This document shows, in pieces, positions 18,301-26,111 of a DNA stretch of 64,000 bases. The stretch lies in assembly GCF_016623615.1 (NCBI RefSeq), contig NZ_JAEHFX010000001.1, forward strand, positions 310,001 to 374,000. The letters run 5' to 3'. The position numbers and the translations under genes are program-made. The stretch is from Adhaeribacter terrigena (lineage in GTDB: Bacteria > Bacteroidota > Bacteroidia > Cytophagales > Hymenobacteraceae). Under the pieces are notes generated by a model. That model did no database searches. It saw only the letters and a list, made by a program, of their open reading frames with translations, and was not told where the DNA came from. How positions within the stretch are numbered: the first letter of the stretch is position 1; every line of letters begins with the position of its first letter.

Positions 18301-18469
18301 GCAGGTTTTACTTATTTCGGCGTTGGGCGTTACTCTGAAAGAATACAGGATACCCGCCGGAATTCTGAAAACACAGTTCGCAGTAAACGAGCTGCCGGCC
18401 GGCGCCTATTTTATTAAAGTTTTCAGTGAGAAGCAAAGCTATCTGCAGCCACTTATCTTAACCCGCTAA
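15320..18469 (+). CDS. Large GEVED/PKD-domain T9SS-exported surface protein
   Basis: I choose ATG 15320, giving about 1049 residues that start with a signal peptide ending TLAQAQ. Three repeats of about 140 residues follow, each starting with YCT-N-LY-GC and ending GETEDY, which are GEVED domains. Each contains an EF-hand-like acidic loop (D-F-N-D-L-D-F-D-D-A-G-E) that probably binds calcium. CARDB-like and MAM-like segments (about 500-870), one PKD domain (about 885-960, WDFGDGN) and a C-terminal sorting domain (VYPNPANANVTISL onwards) complete it. The protein should cross the outer membrane by T9SS and stay on the surface or be released. Neighbour 18996-22718 is a paralogue. Confidence 0.9.
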   Translation: MKSKYTGFNFLLLICLFWLAALPKTLAQAQYCTSNLYTTGCSANDRIDRFEFGTINNLTTGCGTNGYSDFTSISANVTRNNNYTLRVQANAASAQGFGVWIDFNQDLDFDDAGEFVYATPTTGTQLYTKQIPIPGSAMLGQTRLRVRSVKNALLVAGSACVQFAFGETEDYSLNVLPNTQYCTDLYQLGCTAQTMISAVKLNTINTNDVFCTSGSGYVNRTSMSTTVQMGVTYPLEVTVAYNAGAAAVWVDYNNDLDFDDAGEFIISDVGGIGGSAEINGTITIPQNITPGNKRMRVRSANTLFGFQPTDACRYESNGETEDYTLNVVGQPGYCTIGLYQQGCNGGSSSPSITAVTFAGISNFSACSPNGYGDFTNLAASVRPATKYPLSVGVGRTNLAIGVWIDFNRDFQFNDADEFVYQSAVQTGQAITDSIRIPANAPLGSTRMRIRTFSTNQVPQANQACFMASSGETEDYTIIITPPPGPVDVGVSEIITPKSSCGLGTTETVSIVVKNYGTTTQSNFPVNYAVNGVPAGNQTVSRSLIAGDTIHLNFISKANLSALSNFNLKSWTGLSSDAQLLNDTASISVTNFGNGVSVYPYTENFDSFVPLIANNVVLAGLFQNGWSNTTNDIIDWRVSSTSTRQLANVGPTSDHTTGSGLYVNVINTTPGGATANLESPCLNFTNVNNPTLEFWYHMFNIGSGSLAVDVNDGGTWNLNIFTLNGSQQGVRPDPWLKATVSLLPYAGKVIRLRFRAQSGTTGAIALDDIGLSNPPFPVHNIGVSLLSSPQTGCSLKAAENICLQVTNLGNQPAINFPITYQVNNLAPVTQAFPVNPLAPGASVSFCFGTKANLSAAGNYQLKVYTALPADSDKSNDTLQATVTNTLPDLNFTFTPTAPQTYQFTAQNLGAGNISWDFGDGNTSSVASPVHQFTTAGSYTVKLTAASANGCDGEVQQSVSVVVNGIKEESGKAFQVYPNPANANVTISLAENNAGKQVLLISALGVTLKEYRIPAGILKTQFAVNELPAGAYFIKVFSEKQSYLQPLILTR

Positions 18470-18485
18470 ATACGCAGCACAATGG

Positions 18486-18515
18486 TAGTTTTTTAACTTG
18501 TAAGCATCCCGTTTC
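18486..18515 (+). repeat. 30-bp dispersed element, altered core
   Basis: Forward copy with CATCCCGTTT in place of CATAGCGTTT, 16 bases after the stop codon. Confidence 0.6.
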
Positions 18516-18522
18516 TAAACCC

Positions 18523-18560
18523 AAAACCTCACAGAACCCAAAGCTCTGTGGGGTTTTTTT
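18523..18560 (+). terminator. Terminator after the first GEVED gene
   Basis: AACCTCACAGA, loop ACCCAAAGC, TCTGTGGGGTT and seven T; same AACCTCAC-type stem as the aspS terminator. Confidence 0.8.
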
Positions 18561-18582
18561 ATGTTCGCCAGGCAGGTTAAAG

Positions 18583-18612
18583 GAGTTTTTCAGCCTGAAA
18601 GCATAGCGTTTT
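18583..18612 (+). repeat. 30-bp dispersed element
   Basis: Forward copy identical to the consensus at all fixed positions. A half copy (CATAGCGTTTTG) lies at 18822-18833. Confidence 0.85.
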
Positions 18613-18691
18613 ATACATGAGAATTTCCGGGTTTGACACCGGTTCTTTTCATAAAAAAAAATATGAAATTTAATGAAAAGCAATACAACCG

Positions 18692-18720
18692 TTTAACACA
18701 AATGCGTGTCTGTAGATTTG
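18692..18720 (+). promoter_or_regulatory. Candidate promoter of the second GEVED gene
   Basis: TTTA-N17-TAGATTTG: an exact -7 box and a one-mismatch -33 box. It would give a leader of about 270 bases before ATG 18996, in which I see no open frame. Confidence 0.5.
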
Positions 18721-18995
18721 TGAGAGTTTACTTGTAAATAGTAGGGAAGCGGGTTGCTTTAAATCTCGTCCTGTTTTGGTTTAAAGCTGCTGCGGTATTC
18801 CCTGCTTTTTCTCTCTTTTTCCATAGCGTTTTGAATTATTCAAAACAATAGTTAGCGTTGATTCTCGCATTCCAGAAGCCTATTTTCTTGAATTTTTTCA
18901 TAGTGCAGAAGCACCGTTGAAGGCTATTGCTTATTGAGCTTTACAGATTTTTCAGAATTATAAAAAAACATCACACATCTTAACCCTCAACTAAT

Positions 18996-21900
18996 ATGAT
19001 ACGATCACGCTATGGGAAACAAATTTGGGCTATAGTATGCTGGTTGCTGATTCAGACCTTCTTCCTGATGCCGGAAGCACGGGCGCAAACCTATTGTACC
19101 ACCAACCTTTATACCAATGGCTGTTCAACCAACGACCGGATCGATCTGTTTACCTTTGGTACCATTAATAACCCTAGCTCCACCTGCACCGCCGGCGGTT
19201 ATTCCGATTATACCAATCTGGTGGCAAATGTGAACAATAATGGTGTTTATAATATGAGCATGCAAGCCAATGCAGCTTCGGCTCAAGGTTTTGCGGTCTG
19301 GATCGATTATAACCAGGATAATGACTTTGACGATGTGGGGGAAATGGTTTATAGTACAACCACTACCGGAACCCAAATTTATGCTACAACGGTGCAGATT
19401 CCGGGAGCAGCTTTACCCGGTACCACCCGTTTAAGAGTACGATCCATTCGGGGCGGGCTGCTGATTGCCAGTAGTTCCTGCACGCCATTTTCATACGGAG
19501 AAACGGAAGACTATACGGTTACAATTGCCGCAAGTACGCAGTATTGTACTACCAGCCTTTATCAGAATGGCTGTAGCACTTCAAATATGATCAATGAGGT
19601 CCAGTTTGCCGGCATTAACACCTCTGATACGAATTGTAATGGTAGTAATGGGTACGCAAACCGTACCAATTTAAGTGCTACTGTGCAGATGGGGAGTACT
19701 TATCCGCTCTCGGTTAAAACCGGAGCAATTATTAGAGTTGGTGTTTGGATCGATTATAACCAGGATAATGATTTTGATGACCCGGGGGAGTTTATTGCTT
19801 TTAATCAGGGCGGTAACCTGAACAGGTCTGTCATAATCGCTCAGAACGCTTTACCCGGTACCACCAGAATGCGGGTAAGAACAAACCCTCATGCCTTTTT
19901 TCAGGCAGGGGATGCCTGTAGTCAAATGATCAGCGGCGAAACTGAAGACTTTACATTGCATATTACCGGCCAGACCCAATATTGCACCGCTAACCTACAT
20001 AATCTTAATTGTGGCATTGGCTCGAACCCTAACAATTATATTTCTTCCTTTAGTTTGGGTAGTATAAATAATAACTCCACATGTTCTGCCAACGGATACG
20101 GAGATTATACAAGTCAGTCGGTTGGAATAACCAGGGGGACTACCCAATCTTTTACTATTACTTCTCCGAATAACACGAATGCTTATGGAGTTTGGATCGA
20201 TTTAAACAAAAACCTGCAATTCGATATACAAGAGCTTGTTTACCAGTCACCGACCACCAGCAACGGGCTAAGCCAGACAGCATCTTTTACAATTCCTGCA
20301 ACTGCGGCCCTGGGAAATACACGGTTAAGGGTTCGGGCTTTTTCAGGTAGCATCCCGCAGGCTTCGGAAGGTTGTACTTTTAAATCGACAGGCGAAACCG
20401 AAGACTATACGCTTACCATATTAGCGCTGCCTAGCCCGATAGATGTTGGAGTAACTACTATTACCAGGCTGAAAGATGCGTGTGGGTTGGGTGCAGCAGA
20501 ACAAGTAAGCATAATTGTAAAGAACCTGGGAACCACAACCCAAACTAATTTTACTGTAGGTTATTCGGTAAATGGCACCTCAATAGCAACCCAAACAGTT
20601 TCTAAGGCAATGGCTCCCGGAGATACCACGCTGGTGAATTTCTCTTCTAAAGCAAACCTGAGCACTCCGGGCGTTCATACTATTAAGGCCTGGACTAACC
20701 TGGCTAACGATGCAGAAGCATACAACGATTCTACCAGGCTTAGTTTAACCAACTTTGGTAATGGTATTTCAACTTTCCCGGCTACAGAAACCTTCGAAAC
20801 TTTCGTGCCGCAATTAGATGCCTTAGGAAATAATATTATGGCAGGTACATTCAAAAACGGGTGGAGTAATATGAGCAACGATAACGGTGACTGGATGGTA
20901 TCCGGGCCGGTAACCCGGGCAAAACTGAATCTAAGTGCTTCCGGCGACCATACTACCGGTACCGGTAATTATCTGAATTTTTTCAGATACGGTTCCAATA
21001 CCGGCACTGCTGATCTGGAATCGCCTTGCATTACCCTAACTTCCCTGCAAACCCCAACGCTGGAATTCTGGTACCATTTGTATGGCGGCACCAACGGCTC
21101 CTTAGCGATAGATATAAACGAAGGCGGAAACTGGAACCTGAACGTTTTTACTTTAACCGGCAGTCAGCAATCAACAGCATCGTCGCCGTGGCTAAAAGCC
21201 GTTGTGCCTCTTACAGCTTATTCCGGCAAATCGGTGCGGCTGCGCTTCCGGGCGACAATAACCAGTACCAACTCCATAGCGGTGGCCATAGATGATTTAC
21301 GCATTCTGGACCTGGCGGCCGCTTTGAACGATGTAGGAGTAAGCCGGATAAACACACCCATTACAACTGGCTGTGACAAAAAAGCTGCTGAGGAAGTATG
21401 CGTAAACCTGACCAACTTTGGCAATACTACCAGAAAGAATTTTCAGGTTGGCTATAAGCTAAACAACCTGGCAATAGTATCAGAGACCTTTGCTGATTCC
21501 CTTTTACCGGGCCAGACCAAGCAATTCTGTTTTGCAACCAAAGCAAATTTGCTTGCCGCCGGAACTTACACAATAAGGGCATTTTCCAGCTTAGCCGGTG
21601 ATCAGGATCTGGTAAACGATACAGTGGAATCAGTTATCACAAACATTGTTTCCCAGGCAAACTTTACCTTCATGAATACCACCGGAACTACTTACCAATT
21701 TACTACACAGTCGGTAAACTCAGGTTCATTTATTAAATGGTATTTCGGCGACGGTGATTCCACTACTACCATGATGCCTACCCACCAGTATCAGGCCCCG
21801 GGAACTTACACCGTAACCATGAAGGCCGTTGATTTTCAGGGATGTCTCACAACCGTTCAGAAAGTGATAACGGTTACCGGTGGCACCGCCCTACACGATA

Positions 21901-22718
21901 TCGGGGCGGTATTAATGACCAAACCGGTTTCAGGTAGCCACTGCAGCCTTACAACCACAGAACAGGTATGCGTTAACTTAACCAATTATGGGAACGTGAA
22001 GCAGAAGAATTTCAGTGTGTACTATAAAGTTAACAACCAGGCAGCAGTTAGCCAGCAGTTTACCGATTCTATAATGCCGAATCAGACGAAGCCATTCTGT
22101 TTTTCTGCCCCAGCCAATTTAAGCGGAGCCGGTATTTACGCTATTAAATCATACACAAACCTGCCAAACGACCTGAACCGGAACAATGACACCGCACGGG
22201 TAAGCGTAACGAACAAAGTGCCGAATTTAACCTTTACTTTCAGCATCACTTCCCCTACAACTGTCCTGTTCACACCCCAAAATTTAAGCGCTACTGCTCC
22301 GGTAAAATGGTACTTTGGTGACGGCGATTCTGCTGTTACGGTATTGCCAACGCATACGTACCCGGCGGCTGGAACTTATACCGTAACCTTGAAGGGGACT
22401 GATCTGCAGGGGTGTATTGCTTCCGTGCAGCAAACAGTAAATACGCTAAACACTGGCATAAATGAAACTGTTGCAAATACTTTTAAACTTTACCCGAACC
22501 CGGCAACTACTTTTCTCATGCTAAAGTTTTCTGAAAGGAAGTCGGCAAAGGAAGTGGAGATCGTATCGGTTTTAGGGCAAAAAGTAAAATCGCAGAAAAT
22601 TGACGCTGGTTCAAAAGAAGTAAGATTGGGGGTGCAGGAACTGCCGGCCGGAACCTACCTGGTGCGCATCACCGAAGCCGATAAAACGGTTATTCAACGC
22701 CTGATCATTCAGAAGTAG
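18996..22718 (+). CDS. Giant GEVED/PKD-domain T9SS-exported surface protein
   Basis: A 1240-residue paralogue of the preceding protein. The signal peptide ends MPEARAQ; three GEVED repeats follow with the DYNQDNDFDD acidic loops and GETED ends, but in the third the loop is degenerate (DLNKNLQFDIQE). CARDB-like stretches, a MAM-like domain, two PKD domains (WYFGDGDST and WYFGDGDSA) and the T9SS sorting domain (LYPNPATTFLMLKF to the end) come next. It has one more CARDB-PKD unit than its neighbour, which accounts for its extra length. Role: probably adhesion or matrix; inferred from architecture only. Confidence 0.9.
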   Translation: MIRSRYGKQIWAIVCWLLIQTFFLMPEARAQTYCTTNLYTNGCSTNDRIDLFTFGTINNPSSTCTAGGYSDYTNLVANVNNNGVYNMSMQANAASAQGFAVWIDYNQDNDFDDVGEMVYSTTTTGTQIYATTVQIPGAALPGTTRLRVRSIRGGLLIASSSCTPFSYGETEDYTVTIAASTQYCTTSLYQNGCSTSNMINEVQFAGINTSDTNCNGSNGYANRTNLSATVQMGSTYPLSVKTGAIIRVGVWIDYNQDNDFDDPGEFIAFNQGGNLNRSVIIAQNALPGTTRMRVRTNPHAFFQAGDACSQMISGETEDFTLHITGQTQYCTANLHNLNCGIGSNPNNYISSFSLGSINNNSTCSANGYGDYTSQSVGITRGTTQSFTITSPNNTNAYGVWIDLNKNLQFDIQELVYQSPTTSNGLSQTASFTIPATAALGNTRLRVRAFSGSIPQASEGCTFKSTGETEDYTLTILALPSPIDVGVTTITRLKDACGLGAAEQVSIIVKNLGTTTQTNFTVGYSVNGTSIATQTVSKAMAPGDTTLVNFSSKANLSTPGVHTIKAWTNLANDAEAYNDSTRLSLTNFGNGISTFPATETFETFVPQLDALGNNIMAGTFKNGWSNMSNDNGDWMVSGPVTRAKLNLSASGDHTTGTGNYLNFFRYGSNTGTADLESPCITLTSLQTPTLEFWYHLYGGTNGSLAIDINEGGNWNLNVFTLTGSQQSTASSPWLKAVVPLTAYSGKSVRLRFRATITSTNSIAVAIDDLRILDLAAALNDVGVSRINTPITTGCDKKAAEEVCVNLTNFGNTTRKNFQVGYKLNNLAIVSETFADSLLPGQTKQFCFATKANLLAAGTYTIRAFSSLAGDQDLVNDTVESVITNIVSQANFTFMNTTGTTYQFTTQSVNSGSFIKWYFGDGDSTTTMMPTHQYQAPGTYTVTMKAVDFQGCLTTVQKVITVTGGTALHDIGAVLMTKPVSGSHCSLTTTEQVCVNLTNYGNVKQKNFSVYYKVNNQAAVSQQFTDSIMPNQTKPFCFSAPANLSGAGIYAIKSYTNLPNDLNRNNDTARVSVTNKVPNLTFTFSITSPTTVLFTPQNLSATAPVKWYFGDGDSAVTVLPTHTYPAAGTYTVTLKGTDLQGCIASVQQTVNTLNTGINETVANTFKLYPNPATTFLMLKFSERKSAKEVEIVSVLGQKVKSQKIDAGSKEVRLGVQELPAGTYLVRITEADKTVIQRLIIQK

Positions 22719-22851
22719 AATCTGACTCTGACTCTAGCACTAACTCGTTTCAGGATGCTCTACAATTGAATCCAAACCTAAAGAAGCCGAAATTTAGGAC
22801 TGCTCTGAATTTGTGATTCAGGCAAAAACTCTTCTGAACAGGGGAAATAAC

Positions 22852-22892
22852 AAAAAAGTGCGGCCGGTAAAAATTACCGGCCGCACTTTTTT
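22852..22892. terminator. Bidirectional terminator between GEVED gene and nuoN
   Basis: AAAAAAGTGCGGCCGGTAA, loop AAA, TTACCGGCCGCACTTTTTT: a perfect 19-bp stem. Its T tract is also the T tract of the overlapping 30-bp element. Confidence 0.95.
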
Positions 22893-22913
22893 GGCTTAAA
22901 ACCCTACCGTTTT
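22884..22913 (+). repeat. 30-bp dispersed element fused to a terminator
   Basis: Forward copy that starts inside the right arm of the terminator. Confidence 0.8.
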
Positions 22914-22928
22914 CCGGCAGTGAAATTC

Positions 22929-24308
22929 CTATAACCAGTTGTTGAACCAGCCCGGGAAAATACCCATAATGAAGGTGAAAATGCTCAGGAAGATCAGCAT
23001 GAAAGCAGCAAAGCCATCTACGGCCACTTTTTCGCCGACCGGCTCTTTCATGTACATGGCCATTACCACGCGGAAGTAGTAATAAATGCTTACTGCCGAC
23101 ATTAAAATGGCTACTACTACTAACCAAACCGCTCCAGCCTCAATAGCAGAACCGAATATGAAGAACTTGGCAAAGAACCCACCGGTTAGCGGAATACTGG
23201 CCAGGGAACACATGGCCACGGTCATGGCGAAAGCCAGCAGCGGATTGGTGCGGCCCAGGCCGTTGAACATTTCATAAGTTTCGCCCTCGCGCTGATCGGA
23301 AACCAGTTTCAGTACCCCGAAAGCAGCCACGGTGGCAACGGTGTAAGAAAGTGCGTAGAATAAAACGGCATTCTCGGAATAATCGTTGAATGAAGTTAAG
23401 GCAATTAACAGGTAACCGGCATGCGCAATGCTGGAATAAGCCATCATGCGTTTAAAGCTGGTTTGAATGGCGGCGCCAATGTTTCCGATAACCAAAGTCA
23501 GTACCGTGATGGCTACCAGTGTTGGGTACCAGAATTCGTTCAGGCCCGGGAAAACGGCCCAAACCAGTTTGTAAAAAGCAGCAATACCGGCCGTTTTTAC
23601 CACGGTGCTCATGTAAGTCGTGAAAAGGGTAGGCGTGCCTTCGTATACGTCCGGGGTCCAGAAGTGGAACGGCGCGGCACCAATTTTAAAGCAGATCCCT
23701 ACCAGCACCAGCAGTACGCCAATTTCCATCATCGGAAGAAGGTCGGTAGCAGTGGTATTAGATGAAAAAGAAGCGATTTCGGCAATGTTGAAGCTGCCGC
23801 TAGCGCCGTAGATCAAAGCAAAACCGAAAAGCAAAATACCGGTAGCAAATGAGCCCATCAGTAAATATTTCAGGGCGGCTTCGTTCGAACGCAATTCTTT
23901 TTTGTGGCTGCCGGCCATTACGTACATGGCAATGGAAAGAATTTCGATGCCCAGGAAGAGCATGATGATGTTTTCGTAGCTCACCATCATGATGGCGCCC
24001 ACCAGCGAGAACATTAAAATGGAATAGAATTCGGCTAAATGCGGGTTGCCGCTGTTAATATAGCTCCGGGAAAAAGGTAAGATCAACGCCAGCGAAAGCA
24101 CCATTACCGCGCTGAAAGCCACCGCAAAATTATCGATGGTGAGCATGTTGTTGAAATGGCTTTGCGGGTTATTCCAATCCAGGAAATTTACTCCGAAAAC
24201 AATTGCCAGGAAAATGATTACCGCCGGCAAAAGAATCTTGTTCGACTTCAGAAAGCCGAGGAAAAGATTGATGATGCCGAAAACTGATAAAAGAATTATT
24301 GAAGTCAT
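22929..24308 (-). CDS. nuoN: NADH-quinone oxidoreductase subunit N
   Basis: A 459-residue antiporter-like membrane subunit of complex I with about 13-14 helices. The conserved proton-path lysines of this family sit in stretches such as KIGAAPFHFWTPDVYEG (near 208-224) and TSFKRMMAYSSIAHAGYLL (near 285-303). Last gene of the nuo operon. It ends in the perfect bidirectional terminator. Upstream it is separated from nuoM by 164 bases with ATTCGAA-type repeats next to the start. Confidence 0.96.
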   Translation of the reverse strand: MTSIILLSVFGIINLFLGFLKSNKILLPAVIIFLAIVFGVNFLDWNNPQSHFNNMLTIDNFAVAFSAVMVLSLALILPFSRSYINSGNPHLAEFYSILMFSLVGAIMMVSYENIIMLFLGIEILSIAMYVMAGSHKKELRSNEAALKYLLMGSFATGILLFGFALIYGASGSFNIAEIASFSSNTTATDLLPMMEIGVLLVLVGICFKIGAAPFHFWTPDVYEGTPTLFTTYMSTVVKTAGIAAFYKLVWAVFPGLNEFWYPTLVAITVLTLVIGNIGAAIQTSFKRMMAYSSIAHAGYLLIALTSFNDYSENAVLFYALSYTVATVAAFGVLKLVSDQREGETYEMFNGLGRTNPLLAFAMTVAMCSLASIPLTGGFFAKFFIFGSAIEAGAVWLVVVAILMSAVSIYYYFRVVMAMYMKEPVGEKVAVDGFAAFMLIFLSIFTFIMGIFPGWFNNWL

Positions 24309-24472
24309 TTTTTTTTAGATTGTTCGAATTTCCGAATGTTCGAATTTTCGAATTTTTAAAGGAGAAAATCTAAAATAACGTTATTCTAAATTTTTAAAGT
24401 TAGGCCTTATGTAAGTTCAGATCTATTATATCGAACCTCGAACATTCGAACCTCGAAAATTCGAAAAGAGGA
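24309..24472. repeat. Simple repeats in the nuoM-nuoN spacer
   Basis: ATTCGAA-type units occur at both ends (24318-24356 and 24430-24468), with the two ends partly complementary. No 30-bp element was recognised here, unlike most spacers. Confidence 0.6.
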
Positions 24473-25921
24473 CTACCTTTTAATAATGCTCAGCAGGTTT
24501 TGCACCGCCGGTTCCGAAATGTTCAGAAACGTGTTCGGGTGCAGACCGATCCAGAAAACCAGGATGATCAGCGGGATCAATACGGCCAGTTCGGAAGCAG
24601 TCAGGTCGGTAAACTTGGCCGTAGTAGTATTTGCTTCGCCGAACATCACGCGCTGGAACATGCGGAACAAATAAACTGACCCTAAAATGATGGTTAAACC
24701 GGCAACCGCGCCCATGATGTAGTTGTACTGGAACACGCCGCTCAGCAACAGGAATTCGCCTACGAAACCGTTGGTCAGTGGCAATGCTACCGTACCAAGC
24801 AACAGGATCATGAAAGCAATGGTGAAGAATTTAGCATATTGCGTAATGCCGCCCAATGCTTTAATCTCTCTGGTACCGGTGCGGCGGAAAATGATATCGA
24901 TCAGGAAGAACATGCCCACTACGTTGATACCGTGGCTCAACATCTGGATCATGGCGCCTTGTAGGCCTTGCATGTTCAGCGTAAACAAACCGGCCGCAAT
25001 TAAACCCACGTGCGAAATGGAAGAGAAAGCGGTTAAGCGTTTCAGATCGTTCTGACGAATGGCGATGATGGCACCGTAAATAATGCCGATGATCGCTAAA
25101 ACCAATACGACATCAGCCCATTGCGCTACGCCAGCCGGAACGACCGGTAATAACCAGCGGATCACGCCGTAGATACCCATTTTCAGCATGATACCGGAAA
25201 GGAGCATAGTGCCCGGCGTCGGGGCTTCGGTATACGTATCGGGCTGCCAGGTATGGAACGGGAAAACCGGCATTTTAATGGCAAACGCCAGGAAAATGAA
25301 CCAGAAAACCCAGCTTTGATTTTCCGGAGAAAGCGCTAAGTTGTAGAACGCGGAGATATCGGAAGTGTGCGTGCCCGGGGTCTGGAAGTATAAATACACA
25401 AACCCAACCAACATGAACAAGGAACCGAAAATGGTATAGATAAAGAACTTAAAAGTAACCGGCACGCGACGTTCTCCGCCCCAGATCCCGCAGATAAAGT
25501 AAATCGGAATTAAAGCAACTTCCCAGAAGAAATAGAACACGAACGCATCCAAGGCCACAAACGAACCGATCATGCCCATTTGCATGAACAGGATGAGGGC
25601 GTAGAACGTACCGGCGTTATTGTAGGTGTGTTTAAAGCTGGAAAGGATGATCAACGGTACTAAAAACGCCGTTAAAAGTACCAGCAGCAAACTGATGCCA
25701 TCCATACCGATATGGAAACTAATGCCGGCATTCTGGATCCAGGGCTGGTTTATTTCGAATTGGGTAGCAGCGTTGGGCTCAAAGGAAACCGCCGCGTAAA
25801 CCGCGATCAGGAATTCGATTACTGCCGCGCCGAAAGCTGTTTTTTTGGCAGCTTCGCCTTTCATTAACAGTACCAGTAAACCAGCTAAGGCCGGCCAGAA
25901 AAGTAAGAGTGCAGTTAACAT
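24473..25921 (-). CDS. nuoM: NADH-quinone oxidoreductase subunit M
   Basis: A 482-residue proton-pumping subunit of the complex I membrane arm. Antiporter-family features include the conserved glutamate in FYFFWEVALIPIYFICGIWGG (near 130-150), KMPVFPFHTWQPDTYTEAPTPG (near 217-238) and NDLKRLTAFSSISHVG (near 293-308). Its length is usual. The leader just upstream carries tandem CTGATACTTGTGTC units that recur before nuoF. Confidence 0.97.
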   Translation of the reverse strand: MLTALLLFWPALAGLLVLLMKGEAAKKTAFGAAVIEFLIAVYAAVSFEPNAATQFEINQPWIQNAGISFHIGMDGISLLLVLLTAFLVPLIILSSFKHTYNNAGTFYALILFMQMGMIGSFVALDAFVFYFFWEVALIPIYFICGIWGGERRVPVTFKFFIYTIFGSLFMLVGFVYLYFQTPGTHTSDISAFYNLALSPENQSWVFWFIFLAFAIKMPVFPFHTWQPDTYTEAPTPGTMLLSGIMLKMGIYGVIRWLLPVVPAGVAQWADVVLVLAIIGIIYGAIIAIRQNDLKRLTAFSSISHVGLIAAGLFTLNMQGLQGAMIQMLSHGINVVGMFFLIDIIFRRTGTREIKALGGITQYAKFFTIAFMILLLGTVALPLTNGFVGEFLLLSGVFQYNYIMGAVAGLTIILGSVYLFRMFQRVMFGEANTTTAKFTDLTASELAVLIPLIILVFWIGLHPNTFLNISEPAVQNLLSIIKR

Positions 25922-25938
25922 TTTCTATTTTTAATGTT

Positions 25939-26000
25939 AGACACAAGTATCAGGACACAAGTATCAGGACTTTTTATTTTCTGACACAAGTGTCAGGACT
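25939..26000 (-). repeat. Tandem CTGATACTTGTGTC repeats before nuoM
   Basis: Two direct units (25939-25973) and a third, perfectly palindromic variant CTGACAC-AA-GTGTCAG (25981-25996) start 18 bases upstream of the nuoM ATG. An almost identical 35-base block lies 16 bases upstream of nuoF (34104-34138). Confidence 0.8.
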
Positions 26001-26026
26001 TTTTTATCTTAAAACGATAGCGGTTT
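25997..26026 (+). repeat. 30-bp dispersed element
   Basis: Forward copy directly abutting the palindromic unit in the nuoL-nuoM spacer. Confidence 0.75.
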
Positions 26027-26111
26027 GGGCTGTTCGTTCTTTTTAAATTCTAATCTGATCTTTTAATTCTTCGATCTGAATTTTTAAATCTCCAAATCGG
26101 AAAATCGGCAG

